Source of the DNA: Flavobacteriales bacterium
Lineage (GTDB): Bacteria > Bacteroidota > Bacteroidia > Flavobacteriales_G > Salibacteraceae
Direction: 5' to 3'
Length of the DNA: 43,808 nucleotides
Assembly: GCA_013204105.1 (NCBI GenBank)
Contig: JABMOM010000011.1
Coordinates: 1 to 43,808 of the forward strand
The first letter of the stretch is position 1; each line of letters begins with the position of its first letter. A program made the translations under genes and the position numbers. The notes below the pieces were generated by a model. The model did not search any database. It was given only the letters and a program-made list of their open reading frames with translations, and had not been told where the DNA came from. Positions 1-8,810 of this stretch are shown here, piece after piece.

Positions 1-20
1 AGTTATTTTGACCAAGGGCC

Positions 21-47
21 AAAAAATAAGCCCTGCTATCGCAGCGC
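21..47 (-). terminator. Duplicate copy of the tRNA-Leu terminator
   Basis: Same stem-loop and T-rich tract as at 131-157, carried in the left copy of the 110-bp repeat behind a 16-nt tRNA fragment with no tRNA body. Probably not in use unless transcription passes the first terminator. Confidence 0.45.
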
Positions 48-130
48 TTCTTGTCACCTTCGGTGCCCAAGACTGGACTCCCCGCCATTTGCGGGGTAAA
101 CTTCTCGCCTAGTTATTTTGACCAAGGGCC

Positions 131-157
131 AAAAAATAAGCCCTGCTATCGCAGCGC
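131..157 (-). terminator. Intrinsic terminator of tRNA-Leu
   Basis: Read on the minus strand: a 7-bp stem with one mismatch (GCGCTGC, loop GATA, GCAGGGC) followed directly by TTATTTTTT. It lies about 20 nt beyond the tRNA 3' end, where an intrinsic terminator would be expected. Confidence 0.6.
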
Positions 158-175
158 TTCTTGTTCACCTTCGGT

Positions 176-258
176 GCCCAAGACTGGACTCGAACCAGCA
201 CGTCCTAATGGACACTAGAACCTGAATCTAGCTTGTCTACCAATTTCAACACTTGGGC
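176..258 (-). tRNA. tRNA-Leu (anticodon CAG)
   Basis: On the minus strand these 83 nt fold as a class II tRNA. The 7-bp acceptor stem GCCCAAG/CTTGGGC closes perfectly. The anticodon stem CTAGA/TCTAG frames the loop TTCAGGT, giving anticodon CAG, which reads CUG leucine codons. A long variable arm (GTCC-ATTA-GGAC) is present, as expected for tRNA-Leu, followed by a T-arm with loop TTCGAGT. The 3' CCA is not encoded. A terminator-like hairpin follows at 131-157. Confidence 0.95.
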
Positions 259-402
259 AAATCGTCTTTGTAAAGAACTATGCCAGATTACTGGACCTAG
301 GCATCGCATTGGCAATAGGTGCTTACGATGCAGCGGCGAAATTAATCAAGCCGTTCGAAATGGATGAATGAATCCATTTGAATCCTTGCTTACCTTGATG
401 CC

Positions 403-1095
403 ATGAAAACGATTTTTATAACGGGCGCGAACAAGGGAATTGGCTTGGAAACAGCGCGACAGCTGGGTGTGTTGGGACATCGGGTTGTCATAGGAGGACG
501 ATCCAAGGAACGTTTGGAAACGGCTCGAAAGCACTTGCTTCAAGAAAATATAAACGTGGATTACATTGAAATCGACGTGAACGACCACCGGAGTATCATG
601 GAGGCTTCGGAAGTCTTCCTTTCCATCTTTGGAGAGCTCGATGTGCTGATCAATAATGCGGCGGTCTTGCTGGATAAGGACAAGAAGATCTCCACTGATC
701 CTTTCGAGGTAATTGATCAGACATTTCGCACCAATGTGCATGGACCACTTTTGGTTGCGCGCGCTTTCATACCCATCTTAAATCGCCCTGGAAGGATCAT
801 CAATATCTCAAGTCAAGGGGGCTCGATGACAGACGCCGTAGGAGGGTGGTCTCCAGCTTATTGCGCCTCGAAAACCGCTTTGAACGGCATTACGCGTCAG
901 CTTGCACATGAATTGTCGTCCAAGGAAATATCTGTGAATGCTGTCCACCCTGGGTGGGTTAGGACCGATATGGGCGGCCCTTCTGCCGCCCGAAATGTAG
1001 AGAAAGGGGCGGAGACGCCGGTTTGGTTAGCGGTGGTGGCGGATGAGGCGAAAACGGGCTGCTTCTTTATGGACAAGAAGGAGATCCCATGGTAA
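403..1095 (+). CDS. Short-chain dehydrogenase/reductase (SDR) family oxidoreductase
   Basis: A 230-residue classical SDR, an NAD(P)(H)-dependent Rossmann-fold oxidoreductase of the cytoplasm. Visible motifs: the cofactor loop TGANKGIG at residues 7-14, NNAA at 84-87, the structural Asn at about 111, a Ser pair at 136-137, and the catalytic Y153-x-x-x-K157 (YCASK). The following PGWVRTDM segment is typical of the family. Arg at about 33 after the second beta strand would fit NADP preference, but this is inference. Substrate cannot be deduced; carbonyl-reductase-like members resemble it. It ends 7 bp before the convergent gene at 1103. Confidence 0.9.
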   Translation: MKTIFITGANKGIGLETARQLGVLGHRVVIGGRSKERLETARKHLLQENINVDYIEIDVNDHRSIMEASEVFLSIFGELDVLINNAAVLLDKDKKISTDPFEVIDQTFRTNVHGPLLVARAFIPILNRPGRIINISSQGGSMTDAVGGWSPAYCASKTALNGITRQLAHELSSKEISVNAVHPGWVRTDMGGPSAARNVEKGAETPVWLAVVADEAKTGCFFMDKKEIPW

Positions 1096-1102
1096 AGTGC
1101 TA

Positions 1103-4100
1103 TCAGCGCTTGATATAAGGTGCACCAGCGGCATCTAATTTGTTCAATAGGCTCTCTGCAGCTTTTTCCGCAGATGAAACCCGCGTTTGAATGGCCTTGA
1201 ATTCATCCTTCGCTGCCTCTAGACTCCGCTGTTCACTTTGTGTTGGAGCCTCTGTATGTGCTTTGATGTTGTACGCAATCCCTTCAACGCGGTCGATGGT
1301 GCCTGGATAGGCCTCCATCTCTCGTTTGCTTCGGCTTCGGTCACCCCATAGGTCGTACTCAATTCCGATGACTTGCTTGCGCAGTTGATCGATTTCTTGG
1401 ATCCATGTTGGGTTTGCATCTGGCGTCTTCATGATGGCTTCTTGCATGAATCCCAACTGCTCCTTGATGCCTTTGACTTCTTCAGCTGTGGCACGCATGC
1501 CTTTTCTCGTGCTGTTTACGTCGTCAATGAAGGCCAACAATGCATCCCTGTCCGCAGGTTCGATTTGGTCTTGGTGCAGTGCTTTGACCTGGAAAGATTC
1601 AGGACCGGCAAGCTTGGTGACAACACCATCATGCATTTGGTAAATGGTTACCGTGTAGGATCCGGGGAGGGCAAGCGGGCCATAGTCTGGTGATCCATAT
1701 CGTCCACCGTCTTCTTCCTTCAAACGCACAGGGCTGGTAGCTTCCATGCGGAAATCCCAAACGCTTTGGTTGATGCCCTTGCTAAATTTTTCCTCTTTGA
1801 ACCGCGACACGATATCACCAGCTGCGTCTGCAATCTCAAAGATCAAGTATGGTTTTTCTTCCAAGTCTTCTGCCAGTAGTGCGTCCATGGAAGGATAGCT
1901 CACATCAGCACCCTCTTTGCGGGCCTTCTTTTCAGCGGCACGTCGCGCGTCTGTCTTTGTCATGGCCTTGCTTCCAAGATGGTAGCGGATGACCGCTCCC
2001 ACCGGAGGGTTGGGCGTTGTGAAAAAGGACTCTCCTTGAGATGCCTTCCCTTTCGTTCCCAATGGATTGCTCTCGATGAACGATAAGGCATCCTTGATCG
2101 GGAAAATATGTGCTTCTTTTCCTGTTGTATCTTGAATCGAGCGTAGTGCGGAATAGTCGTCCAGGATGTAAAAACCACGGCCGAACGAAGCAAGCACAAG
2201 GTCGTTTTCTCGACGCTGAATTTCAATATCACGGATGCCTATCGTTGGAATACCACCTCCGATCTTCACCCATTTCTTGCCGGCGTCCCTTGAAAAGAAC
2301 ACTCCGAATTCGGTTCCAGCAAACAGCAGGTCCTTCACTTCATGGTCTTGTCCCAACGTGTATACGGAACCTCGCTCAGGAAGGTCAGCAACAATAGAAG
2401 TCCACGTCTTTCCTCTGTCTGTACTCTTGAGAATGTACGGCTTGAAGTCTCCATTCTTATGATTGTTGAAGGCGACATATACCGTGTTCGCGTCGTGCAG
2501 ATCACACATGATTTCGTTGACATATGTTCCTGCTGGCACACCTGTAAACGATGTGAGCTTGGTCCAAGTGGCACCGTTGTCTTCTGTGCGATGGATGATC
2601 CCATCATCCGAACCGACATAGAGCAATCCTTCTTGAACAGGTGATTCGTCCATCGCAACCAAGTTTCCATAAATGGATGTGCTCTTGTGCAGCGCTACCG
2701 CATCTGGTCCCCAGGTGGTTCCCATCACCTTCAACTTATTTCGATCGATTTGCTGTGAAAGATCCTCAGAGATCACCTCCCAGCTGTTCCCACGGTCGTC
2801 GCTTCGGAACACCTTGTTGGCAGCGAAATAAAGTCGCTTGTGGTTGTGTGGACTGATGAGGAGCGGCGCGTCCCAATTCCACCGATACGCAGCCTCGCCT
2901 TTGCGTTCAACGGGCTTAATGTTGACGCGTTCACCTGTTTTTCGGTTAAAGCGCACGAGCCACCCATATTGCGCTTGGCTATACACAACATCTGCATCTT
3001 CAGGATCAACCGCTGGCTCAAACCCGTCGCCACCGCGCGTTACTTGCCAGTCGAAATTGCTGATGCCATGCACATTGGTAGTCCGGGATGGCCCTCCAAG
3101 GGTATTGTTGTCTTGGGTTCCCCCGTAAACGTTATAAAACGGAGTGTCATAGTCTACCGCGACGCGATAGAATTGCGTGAGGTTCAGGTTTGCGAAATAC
3201 TTCCATGTTTTCGCACCGTCCCAGGTTTCGTAGAGGCCACCGTCGCAACCGACGAGCCAATGGTCCGTAGCAGCTGGATCTACCCACATGGCGTGGTTGT
3301 CGACGTGCTTGCTGTCTTCTCCGGTTTTCTTAAAGTTCTTTCCGCCGTCTTCCGTATGGTGAAGCCATGTATCCATCGAATAGACTTTATCTGCATCAGA
3401 AGGGTCGGGCACCAATTCTACGTAGTAATTGCCGCTGGTGAAATAGTCGCCTTGCTTGTCCCAACTTTCGCCCAAATTCTCTGAACGGTAAAACCCTCCA
3501 TGTTCTTTGTCGAATCCTTCTACCATCGCATACACCACATCAGGGTTAGCAGGTGAAATGGCCAAGGCAATTCTTCCGAGGTCGTCTTTGGGGAGGCCCT
3601 TCATGATCTTTCGCCAATTGGTCCCACCGTCAGTGGTTTTGTAAACCGCAGATTCTGGACCACCGCTTAGGTAGGTAAATACGTGTCGACGCCGTTGATG
3701 CGCTGAGGCGTACATCACGTTTGGATCACGTGGATCCATCCACAAGTCGGAGAAGCCAGTGTTGTCGCTGACGTGAAGGATGCGCTCCCACGTCTTTCCG
3801 CCATCCGCACTCTTGTATACGCCTCTGTCACCTCCTGAAGACCAAAGCGGACCGTAAGCTGCTGCGTAAATTACTTCTGAGTGTGCAGGATGCACAATGA
3901 TCTTGGCGATGTGTTCGGAATTTTTTAAGCCCATGTTCTCCCATGACTTCCCGTCGTCCAGCGAGCGGTAGATGCCGTCTCCGTACGCAACGCTGCGCTG
4001 GTTGTTGTTTTCACCTGAACCTACCCATACCGTGTGCGAATTATTGGGGTCGATGGTAATACAGCCGATCGAGTAGGAACCCTCTCCATCAAAGATTGGC

Positions 4101-4351
4101 TGGAAGGTGGTGCCGTGGTTTACGGTTTTCCATACTCCTCCGGAGGCTGCAGCCACGTAGAATTGGTCGTTGTCCTCAGGGTTTACCGCTAGGTCGATGA
4201 CCCTGCCGGATACAAGGGCTGGCCCTATAGAACGAAAGGACATGCCGCTTAGCGATGCTTGTTTTTTCTTGTCGTCGGTATCTTTTTTGGACTGCGCTGA
4301 TAGTCCGCTGACCATGCTTGCCGCGAAGAGGAAAATGAGAAATCTTTTCAT
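1103..4351 (-). CDS. Secreted BNR/Asp-box beta-propeller protein (VPS10/sortilin-like, often labelled glycosyl hydrolase)
   Basis: A 1082-residue protein with a clear signal peptide ending near Ser-Ala-Gln (residues 18-20). The mature part contains many Asp-box motifs of the form S/T-x-D-x-G-x-x-W, for example SLDDGKSW, SADGGKTW, TTDGGTNW, SDDRGNSW, TEDNGATW and STDRGKTW. These are hallmarks of sialidase/VPS10-type propellers. The first 700 or so residues look like two stacked propellers. The last 250 residues are different: an Ig-like segment, then a charged helical tail. I see no T9SS sorting domain, so it is probably periplasmic or exported another way. Family members are often annotated as glycosyl hydrolases, but no catalytic residues can be assigned here. 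Confidence 0.85.
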   Translation of the reverse strand: MKRFLIFLFAASMVSGLSAQSKKDTDDKKKQASLSGMSFRSIGPALVSGRVIDLAVNPEDNDQFYVAAASGGVWKTVNHGTTFQPIFDGEGSYSIGCITIDPNNSHTVWVGSGENNNQRSVAYGDGIYRSLDDGKSWENMGLKNSEHIAKIIVHPAHSEVIYAAAYGPLWSSGGDRGVYKSADGGKTWERILHVSDNTGFSDLWMDPRDPNVMYASAHQRRRHVFTYLSGGPESAVYKTTDGGTNWRKIMKGLPKDDLGRIALAISPANPDVVYAMVEGFDKEHGGFYRSENLGESWDKQGDYFTSGNYYVELVPDPSDADKVYSMDTWLHHTEDGGKNFKKTGEDSKHVDNHAMWVDPAATDHWLVGCDGGLYETWDGAKTWKYFANLNLTQFYRVAVDYDTPFYNVYGGTQDNNTLGGPSRTTNVHGISNFDWQVTRGGDGFEPAVDPEDADVVYSQAQYGWLVRFNRKTGERVNIKPVERKGEAAYRWNWDAPLLISPHNHKRLYFAANKVFRSDDRGNSWEVISEDLSQQIDRNKLKVMGTTWGPDAVALHKSTSIYGNLVAMDESPVQEGLLYVGSDDGIIHRTEDNGATWTKLTSFTGVPAGTYVNEIMCDLHDANTVYVAFNNHKNGDFKPYILKSTDRGKTWTSIVADLPERGSVYTLGQDHEVKDLLFAGTEFGVFFSRDAGKKWVKIGGGIPTIGIRDIEIQRRENDLVLASFGRGFYILDDYSALRSIQDTTGKEAHIFPIKDALSFIESNPLGTKGKASQGESFFTTPNPPVGAVIRYHLGSKAMTKTDARRAAEKKARKEGADVSYPSMDALLAEDLEEKPYLIFEIADAAGDIVSRFKEEKFSKGINQSVWDFRMEATSPVRLKEEDGGRYGSPDYGPLALPGSYTVTIYQMHDGVVTKLAGPESFQVKALHQDQIEPADRDALLAFIDDVNSTRKGMRATAEEVKGIKEQLGFMQEAIMKTPDANPTWIQEIDQLRKQVIGIEYDLWGDRSRSKREMEAYPGTIDRVEGIAYNIKAHTEAPTQSEQRSLEAAKDEFKAIQTRVSSAEKAAESLLNKLDAAGAPYIKR

Positions 4352-4373
4352 GCCTTAGGTTTTGTAGGTCTCG

Positions 4374-4381
4374 CAAATATA
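4374..4381 (-). promoter_or_regulatory. Bacteroidota -7 element for the propeller gene
   Basis: TATATTTG on the minus strand matches the Bacteroidota TAnnTTTG consensus and lies 22 bp upstream of the ATG at 4351. I found no TTG at the usual 17-23 bp spacing, so only the -7 half is supported. Confidence 0.4.
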
Positions 4382-4488
4382 AGAGAGGCCGTGTACCTCT
4401 GGCGAGGTATGTTGACCAAGCGTTGCGGAAGTGTTCATCAAAGTTGTTCTTGGGTTCGAACAGATTCTTATATCCATTGTTCCATGCC

Positions 4489-4496
4489 TAACTTTG
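4489..4496 (+). promoter_or_regulatory. Bacteroidota -7 element for tpx
   Basis: TAACTTTG matches TAnnTTTG and lies 22 bp upstream of the tpx ATG at 4519. No well-spaced -33 TTG is visible. Confidence 0.45.
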
Positions 4497-4518
4497 AACC
4501 GATAAAAAAAGAACAAAA

Positions 4519-5016
4519 ATGGCAACCATCAACTTAGGAGATCATCAGATTAAGACAGCTGGAAATCTACCAGCGGTAGGCACAAAAGCCCCTTCATTCG
4601 TATTGACTGGGACAGACCTAGCAGACATGCAGCTTTCAGATTTTACAGGAAAGCGATTGGTATTAAATATTTTTCCTAGCATAGACACTGGAACGTGTGC
4701 TGCTAGTGCAAGACGGTTTAATCAAGAGGCTTCCAGCCTTGAGAATACCGTTGTGCTGAATGTGAGCAAGGACCTGCCGTTTGCGCAGAAGCGATTTTGT
4801 GCTGCAGAAGGACTTGAGAATGTATTGAACGGATCAGAATTTAAAAGCACCTCGTTCTCTGAAAACTATGGAGTAACAATGCAAGAGGGGCGGTTGGCTG
4901 GATTGTTCAGTCGAGCTGTAGTAGTGATTGATGGTGCTGGAAATGTGTTGTACACCGAACAGGTACCTAGCATAGGTCAGGAGCCTGATTACGAGGCTGC
5001 CATTTCTTCTTTGTAA
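4519..5016 (+). CDS. tpx: Thiol peroxidase (atypical 2-Cys peroxiredoxin)
   Basis: At 165 residues this has the normal length of Tpx, which reduces hydroperoxides using thioredoxin. The peroxidatic cysteine is Cys60 in the motif PSIDTGTCAAS, and the resolving cysteine is Cys94 in FCAAEG, the spacing known for Tpx. The thioredoxin fold runs the full length, with a conserved Arg near residue 131 (LFSRAV). Cytoplasmic, with no signal peptide. It has its own probable promoter element at 4489 and is divergent from the propeller gene. The next gene starts 35 bp later on the same strand but is functionally unrelated. Confidence 0.95.
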   Translation: MATINLGDHQIKTAGNLPAVGTKAPSFVLTGTDLADMQLSDFTGKRLVLNIFPSIDTGTCAASARRFNQEASSLENTVVLNVSKDLPFAQKRFCAAEGLENVLNGSEFKSTSFSENYGVTMQEGRLAGLFSRAVVVIDGAGNVLYTEQVPSIGQEPDYEAAISSL

Positions 5017-5051
5017 CCTAAGCGTCCGAAATGACGTACTTTTAGCATATT

Positions 5052-6155
5052 ATGCGTAGGATTTTCACCATAGCGATGGTATTGTTGAGTTCTGCTCACT
5101 GTTATGCGCAGTTTTCTCAAGGCCCTTTCAGCTCTTCGAATGCTTATGTTTCCATCGTTGGTGGTTCACTAGCGTCTTGGCAAAATTTGGACAGTATTTA
5201 TGTCTCAGACAACGCGCGTGTTAGTTTGACAGCTAACCTCTCCACGAACGGTAGTTACAGTAATTTTTTGGTCGTCGATGGATTCAATTTCTCCATTCCC
5301 TTGGGCGTGAATATTGATGGAATTCAAGTGGATGTTGAGCGGAGTGATGGAAACGGATTATCTAAGGATAATATCGTCCGTATGGTTGGGGCCTCTGGTA
5401 ATATTCTAACGGCCGATCGGGCTAAAGCTGCCGCATGGACCGCGACGGACACCTATTTATCTTATGGGAGCAGTTCAGATACATGGGGAAGGACGTGGGT
5501 TCCATATGAAATAAATGACCCTGATTACGGATTTGCGCTCTCTGTCCAACGTACTGGTGGAGGTGCTCAGGTTACACTTTCGCAGATCGATCATATCCGA
5601 ATGACAGTTTGGTATTCGGCTTTTGTACTTCCCATTGAACTGCTTTATTTCAATGCCGACCTGATTGATGAACGGGTTCTTTTGAAATGGGCTACGGCTA
5701 CCGAGACAAATAATTCGCATTTTATTATCGAACGTGCATCTGAGGATGGGGTCTTTTCAGAAATCGAAACGATTGCATCCGGTGTGGATGACAAGAATAG
5801 AGAGACAGCATATGGGTATTTGGACAAAATGCCATTAGACGGAGTGTCGTATTACAGACTCAAACAAGTCGATTTGAATGGACAGCAGGAAACCTTTGAA
5901 TCTGTATATATCGATCGCAGAACAAAGGATGGCGCCAACAATACAGCGCTTAACATCAATGGAATGCTGATTCCTTTCGATGACTTGACATTTAAGCCCT
6001 CTGATTTAGAAATTTATGGGATGGATGGGGCTTTAATTCATCGCTATGGCGTGACAGACTTTAATTCCATCAACTTGAACGTACAATCGGGCGTTTATCT
6101 GGTCCGGATGTACAACGGCATGGAGCACGCCAGCCAAAAGGTGTTTATCCCCTAA
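5052..6155 (+). CDS. Secreted protein with T9SS type A-like C-terminal sorting domain
   Basis: A 367-residue protein with a signal peptide ending around residue 19 (CYAQ). Residues 20-190 form an unassigned beta-rich domain. Residues about 195-290 match a module common in T9SS cargo: LPIELLYF, then LLKWATATETNNSHFIIERA, then SYYRLKQVDLNG. The last 70 residues read like a type A sorting domain, with IYGMDGALI and a final SGVYLVRMYNG strand pair. It is therefore probably carried across the outer membrane by T9SS and anchored or released. The role of the N-terminal domain is unknown. A TACTTTTA sequence at 5037-5044 is one base off the -7 consensus. Confidence 0.8.
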   Translation: MRRIFTIAMVLLSSAHCYAQFSQGPFSSSNAYVSIVGGSLASWQNLDSIYVSDNARVSLTANLSTNGSYSNFLVVDGFNFSIPLGVNIDGIQVDVERSDGNGLSKDNIVRMVGASGNILTADRAKAAAWTATDTYLSYGSSSDTWGRTWVPYEINDPDYGFALSVQRTGGGAQVTLSQIDHIRMTVWYSAFVLPIELLYFNADLIDERVLLKWATATETNNSHFIIERASEDGVFSEIETIASGVDDKNRETAYGYLDKMPLDGVSYYRLKQVDLNGQQETFESVYIDRRTKDGANNTALNINGMLIPFDDLTFKPSDLEIYGMDGALIHRYGVTDFNSINLNVQSGVYLVRMYNGMEHASQKVFIP

Positions 6156-6266
6156 AGCCGCGACGGTTCATCCTGTTTTTTTTCCGGTCATCTTTCTTCT
6201 CCCTATTTGATCACAATTGCGTGCTGCGTATTTCTCTTTATTTCAATTTTGGAGCAAAGAGAAAAG

Positions 6267-7067
6267 ATGAGAAACACACACGAAATTGATTTTAAGATTA
6301 TCGGCGAAGAAATGCAGTGCGTCGAAATCGAATTGGATCCACAAGAAACGGTGATTGCCGAGGCAGGAAGTTTGATGATGATGGACGATGAAGTGCGCAT
6401 GGCGACCATCTTTGGCGATGGCGCACAGGAAGGACAAGGCTTTGTAGGAAAGCTGTTCTCCGCCGGAAAGCGGGTTTTGACAGGTGAGAGTCTCTTCATG
6501 ACCGCCTACACCAACGACGGCTCCAGCAAACGATACGTTTCTTTTGCAGCACCCTATCCTGGAAAAGTGATTCCACTGGACGTTTCGGAGCTCGGTGGAA
6601 AAGTCATTTGTCAGAAGGATGCTTTTCTCTGTGCAGCAAAAGGCACAACGATCGGAATTGAATTTCAAAAGCGCATCGGCGTAGGTCTTTTTGGGGGCGA
6701 GGGTTTCATCATGCAGAAAATTGAAGGCGATGGCTTGGTGTTCGTCCACGCAGGAGGAACAATCATCGAACGAACGCTTGCTCCTGGCGAAGTCCTCAAA
6801 GTGGATACCGGGTGCATCGTGGCGTTCACGAAAGACATCGACTACGACATCCAATTCGTAGGGGGTATTCGCAATACCATCTTCGGTGGGGAAGGGCTGT
6901 TTTTTGGATTGTTGAGAGGTCCAGGAAAAGTGTGGATTCAATCCCTTCCGTTTTCACGTCTAGCAGACAAGATCATCAGCTCCGCCCCGAAAATGCGGGG
7001 TAAGCGGAAAGGAGAAGGAAGTGTGTTGGGTGGTCTAGGAGATTTGCTCGACGGAGATAATTTCTAA
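6267..7067 (+). CDS. AIM24/TIGR00266 family protein
   Basis: 266 residues from the ATG at 6267. An upstream in-frame start at 6207 would add a hydrophobic stretch unlike the family, so I prefer 6267. The family signature is visible: [20 protein letters not shown] near the N-terminus, glycine-rich [21 protein letters not shown] in the middle, [22 protein letters not shown], then [29 protein letters not shown]. The family forms a double-stranded beta-helix related to mitochondrial AIM24; its biochemical role in bacteria is unsettled. Its stop codon overlaps the stop codon of the convergent gene at 7064 by 3 bp. Confidence 0.9.
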   Translation: MRNTHEIDFKIIGEEMQCVEIELDPQETVIAEAGSLMMMDDEVRMATIFGDGAQEGQGFVGKLFSAGKRVLTGESLFMTAYTNDGSSKRYVSFAAPYPGKVIPLDVSELGGKVICQKDAFLCAAKGTTIGIEFQKRIGVGLFGGEGFIMQKIEGDGLVFVHAGGTIIERTLAPGEVLKVDTGCIVAFTKDIDYDIQFVGGIRNTIFGGEGLFFGLLRGPGKVWIQSLPFSRLADKIISSAPKMRGKRKGEGSVLGGLGDLLDGDNF

Positions 7068-7477
7068 GGAGCGCTAGTGCCGGAGGCAATCAAGGTTCCA
7101 CTTTGGTCAAACTCTTTGTAGCTTATGGCCCGTCCTTGGTCGTAGTGTACTTGGTAGGACCGATCGCTTCTCTCATTGAAGAAATTCCAAAATCCAATTT
7201 TCATATTGTCGCGGAAGTAGGCTGTAGCCGTTACATCGCCTTCTGGGTTGTAGTGAAGCCACCGGCCTTGTGACTTGCCATTTTTGGAAAATCCGGTTTC
7301 CATTAACGTACCGCATTCGTAATACTGATTGATCTGGTGAATGCCTTTCTTGAGTTTGATCACTTCGATTTTCACGTTTCCGTTCGGAAAGTATTCCACA
7401 TGTACAATCTTTGCGCTTAAGATTAAACTGAAGCCAAGCATCAAAACTAGCGTTGTAAGTATGCCTTTTTTAACCAC
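7064..7477 (-). CDS. Secreted MORN-like repeat protein
   Basis: A 137-residue protein with an N-terminal hydrophobic signal segment (residues 4-22). The rest contains about four degenerate MORN/YwqK-like repeats: [53 protein letters not shown] and [13 protein letters not shown]. Such proteins are common in Bacteroidota and are sometimes named antitoxin YwqK by homology, which need not reflect function. The start is GTG at 7477: an in-frame stop lies 12 bp upstream and there is no ATG between. Function unknown. Confidence 0.75.
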   Translation of the reverse strand: MVKKGILTTLVLMLGFSLILSAKIVHVEYFPNGNVKIEVIKLKKGIHQINQYYECGTLMETGFSKNGKSQGRWLHYNPEGDVTATAYFRDNMKIGFWNFFNERSDRSYQVHYDQGRAISYKEFDQSGTLIASGTSAP

Positions 7478-7537
7478 AATGCTAATTTAGGTAAAATAGG
7501 AGTAACGTCTACTTAACATTCGCGTAACATTGGAAAA

Positions 7538-8407
7538 ATGAAATTCACGCCTCTACTTTTCTCACTTATTCTAATCATTTGCTACCATTCGGCATCCGGA
7601 CAAAAGGATATGCCAGCCTATAGGATCTATGATGCTAAAGGCAAGCAAATGGATTTTAAAGAAGTACTCAATCGCTCAGTAGATCAGGATGTTGTGCTTT
7701 TTGGAGAACTGCACAACAACCCGATCGACCATTGGCTTCAGTTGGAACTGATGCGAGCACTGAGTGAAGAAGGCGATGTGTCGGTAGGTGCGGAAATGTT
7801 TGAAATGGATGACCAAATTGTGCTCAATGAGTACCTCGCGGATCGGATCAAACTGGACCACCTGAAGAAGGAGGCAAAGCTGTGGCCGAACTATGATACG
7901 GATTACGCTCCTCTGGTCGAACTGGCCAAGGCGCAGGGTATACCTTTTATTGCGACCAACGTCCCTCGACGTTATGCTTCGCTGGTTTCACGAGAAGGCC
8001 AATCCGCACTGATAGAGCTGGAGGGGGCATCCGCCATTTTACCGAGCCTTCCTTTTGAGGTTACCGCTGGTGATCGTGGCTACGAAGAGATGAAGGAAAT
8101 GATGGGCGGGCATTCACACGGAATGAATATGGACCTTTTAGTAGAGGCACAGGCACTCAAAGATCATTGCATGGCGAGCAACATATTGACCAACCTAAAT
8201 GAAGAAGGTGTTTTTCTTCACTTTAACGGATCCTTTCACTCGCAGTACAAAGCTGGAATTGTAGGCTATTTGCTCGCTGCAAAACCTGCTTTAAAAATAC
8301 TGGTGATTGCCGCTGTAGAAGCGGATAGTCTTGATTTTCAGGAGGAATGGTCCGAGCTCGGAGACATCATCCTTATCACACCAACCTCACTTACCAAAAC
8401 ACATTGA
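7538..8407 (+). CDS. ChaN-like (haem-binding uptake/Tiki superfamily) exported protein
   Basis: 289 residues with a signal peptide (residues 1-21, ending ASGQ). The core starts with VVLFGELHNNPIDHWLQLE (residues 52-70), the diagnostic Glu-Leu-His...His motif of ChaN/DUF399 proteins. It continues with GAEMFEMDDQ, KLWPNYDTDYAPLVELAKAQGIPFIATNVPRR and FLHFNGSFHSQYKAGIVGYL, all typical of the family. ChaN binds haem in Campylobacter; the superfamily fold is related to TIKI and erythromycin esterase-type enzymes, so haem binding here is only an inference. No lipobox Cys is seen, so it is probably periplasmic. The stop is 1 bp before the thioesterase ATG, which implies an operon. Confidence 0.85.
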   Translation: MKFTPLLFSLILIICYHSASGQKDMPAYRIYDAKGKQMDFKEVLNRSVDQDVVLFGELHNNPIDHWLQLELMRALSEEGDVSVGAEMFEMDDQIVLNEYLADRIKLDHLKKEAKLWPNYDTDYAPLVELAKAQGIPFIATNVPRRYASLVSREGQSALIELEGASAILPSLPFEVTAGDRGYEEMKEMMGGHSHGMNMDLLVEAQALKDHCMASNILTNLNEEGVFLHFNGSFHSQYKAGIVGYLLAAKPALKILVIAAVEADSLDFQEEWSELGDIILITPTSLTKTH

Positions 8408-8408
8408 C

Positions 8409-8810
8409 ATGCAATTGATCTCACAGCGACTCTGCATGGAGAAGGACTTGGGAATCCATGGAAATCTCTTCGGTGGAATCATGCTTTCCTGGCTTGATGA
8501 AGCGGCGGCTACCATGGCATATGAGGTCTGTCATTCTCCCAATATGGTCACCTTGAAGATCGATGAAGTAATCTTCAAACGACCGGTCAAAACAGGGTTT
8601 CATTTGAAGATTTATGGCCAAGTGATACGAATGGGAAGTTCATCCTTGACCCTTGAGGTGGAGGCTAGAAAGCACAATGTTTACAGCGGTGAGGAGACCG
8701 TTGTCTGCACCACGAATTTCACCTTTGTGCGCATCGACGAACAGGGTGATGCTGTTCCTATTTCCGAGCGCGTTAAGGAGCGTTATTCGCATCTGGCACA
8801 TGGGAAGTAA
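8409..8810 (+). CDS. Acyl-CoA thioesterase (hotdog fold, YciA/ACOT-like)
   Basis: 133 residues from the ATG at 8409, chosen because it lies 1 bp after the ChaN stop and because the hotdog motif follows at family distance. The signature HGNLFGGIMLSWLDEAA (residues 17-33) includes the catalytic-type Asp30. RPVKTGFHLKIYGQVIRMGSSSLTLEVEA is the characteristic central beta-sheet of YciA/BACH-like enzymes. It probably hydrolyses acyl-CoA thioesters in the cytoplasm; chain length preference is unknown. Its 3' end overlaps the next gene by 11 bp (next ATG at 8800), suggesting translational coupling. Confidence 0.9.
   Translation: MQLISQRLCMEKDLGIHGNLFGGIMLSWLDEAAATMAYEVCHSPNMVTLKIDEVIFKRPVKTGFHLKIYGQVIRMGSSSLTLEVEARKHNVYSGEETVVCTTNFTFVRIDEQGDAVPISERVKERYSHLAHGK

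Larger units (their letters stand above)
1..191. repeat. Tandem direct repeat (period 110 bp) containing a tRNA-Leu tail and terminator
   Basis: Bases 1-80 recur almost exactly at 111-191; the second copy differs by one extra T near base 165. Each copy carries, on the minus strand, the last 16 nt of a tRNA-Leu (65-80 and 176-191) followed by the same stem-loop and T-rich tract. Only the second copy is attached to a complete tRNA gene. The 30-bp spacer (81-110) completes a GC-rich hairpin, CCCCGC/GCGGGG at 80-96. The window begins exactly at the first base of the repeat unit, so the array may extend further left or mark a contig end. It could be a tandem duplication or an attachment-site relic. 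Confidence 0.9.

Noticed and set aside
346-741. 131-codon minus-strand ORF over the SDR gene
   Set aside because: Fully inside the SDR coding region on the opposite strand, with no recognisable domain; a shadow ORF.
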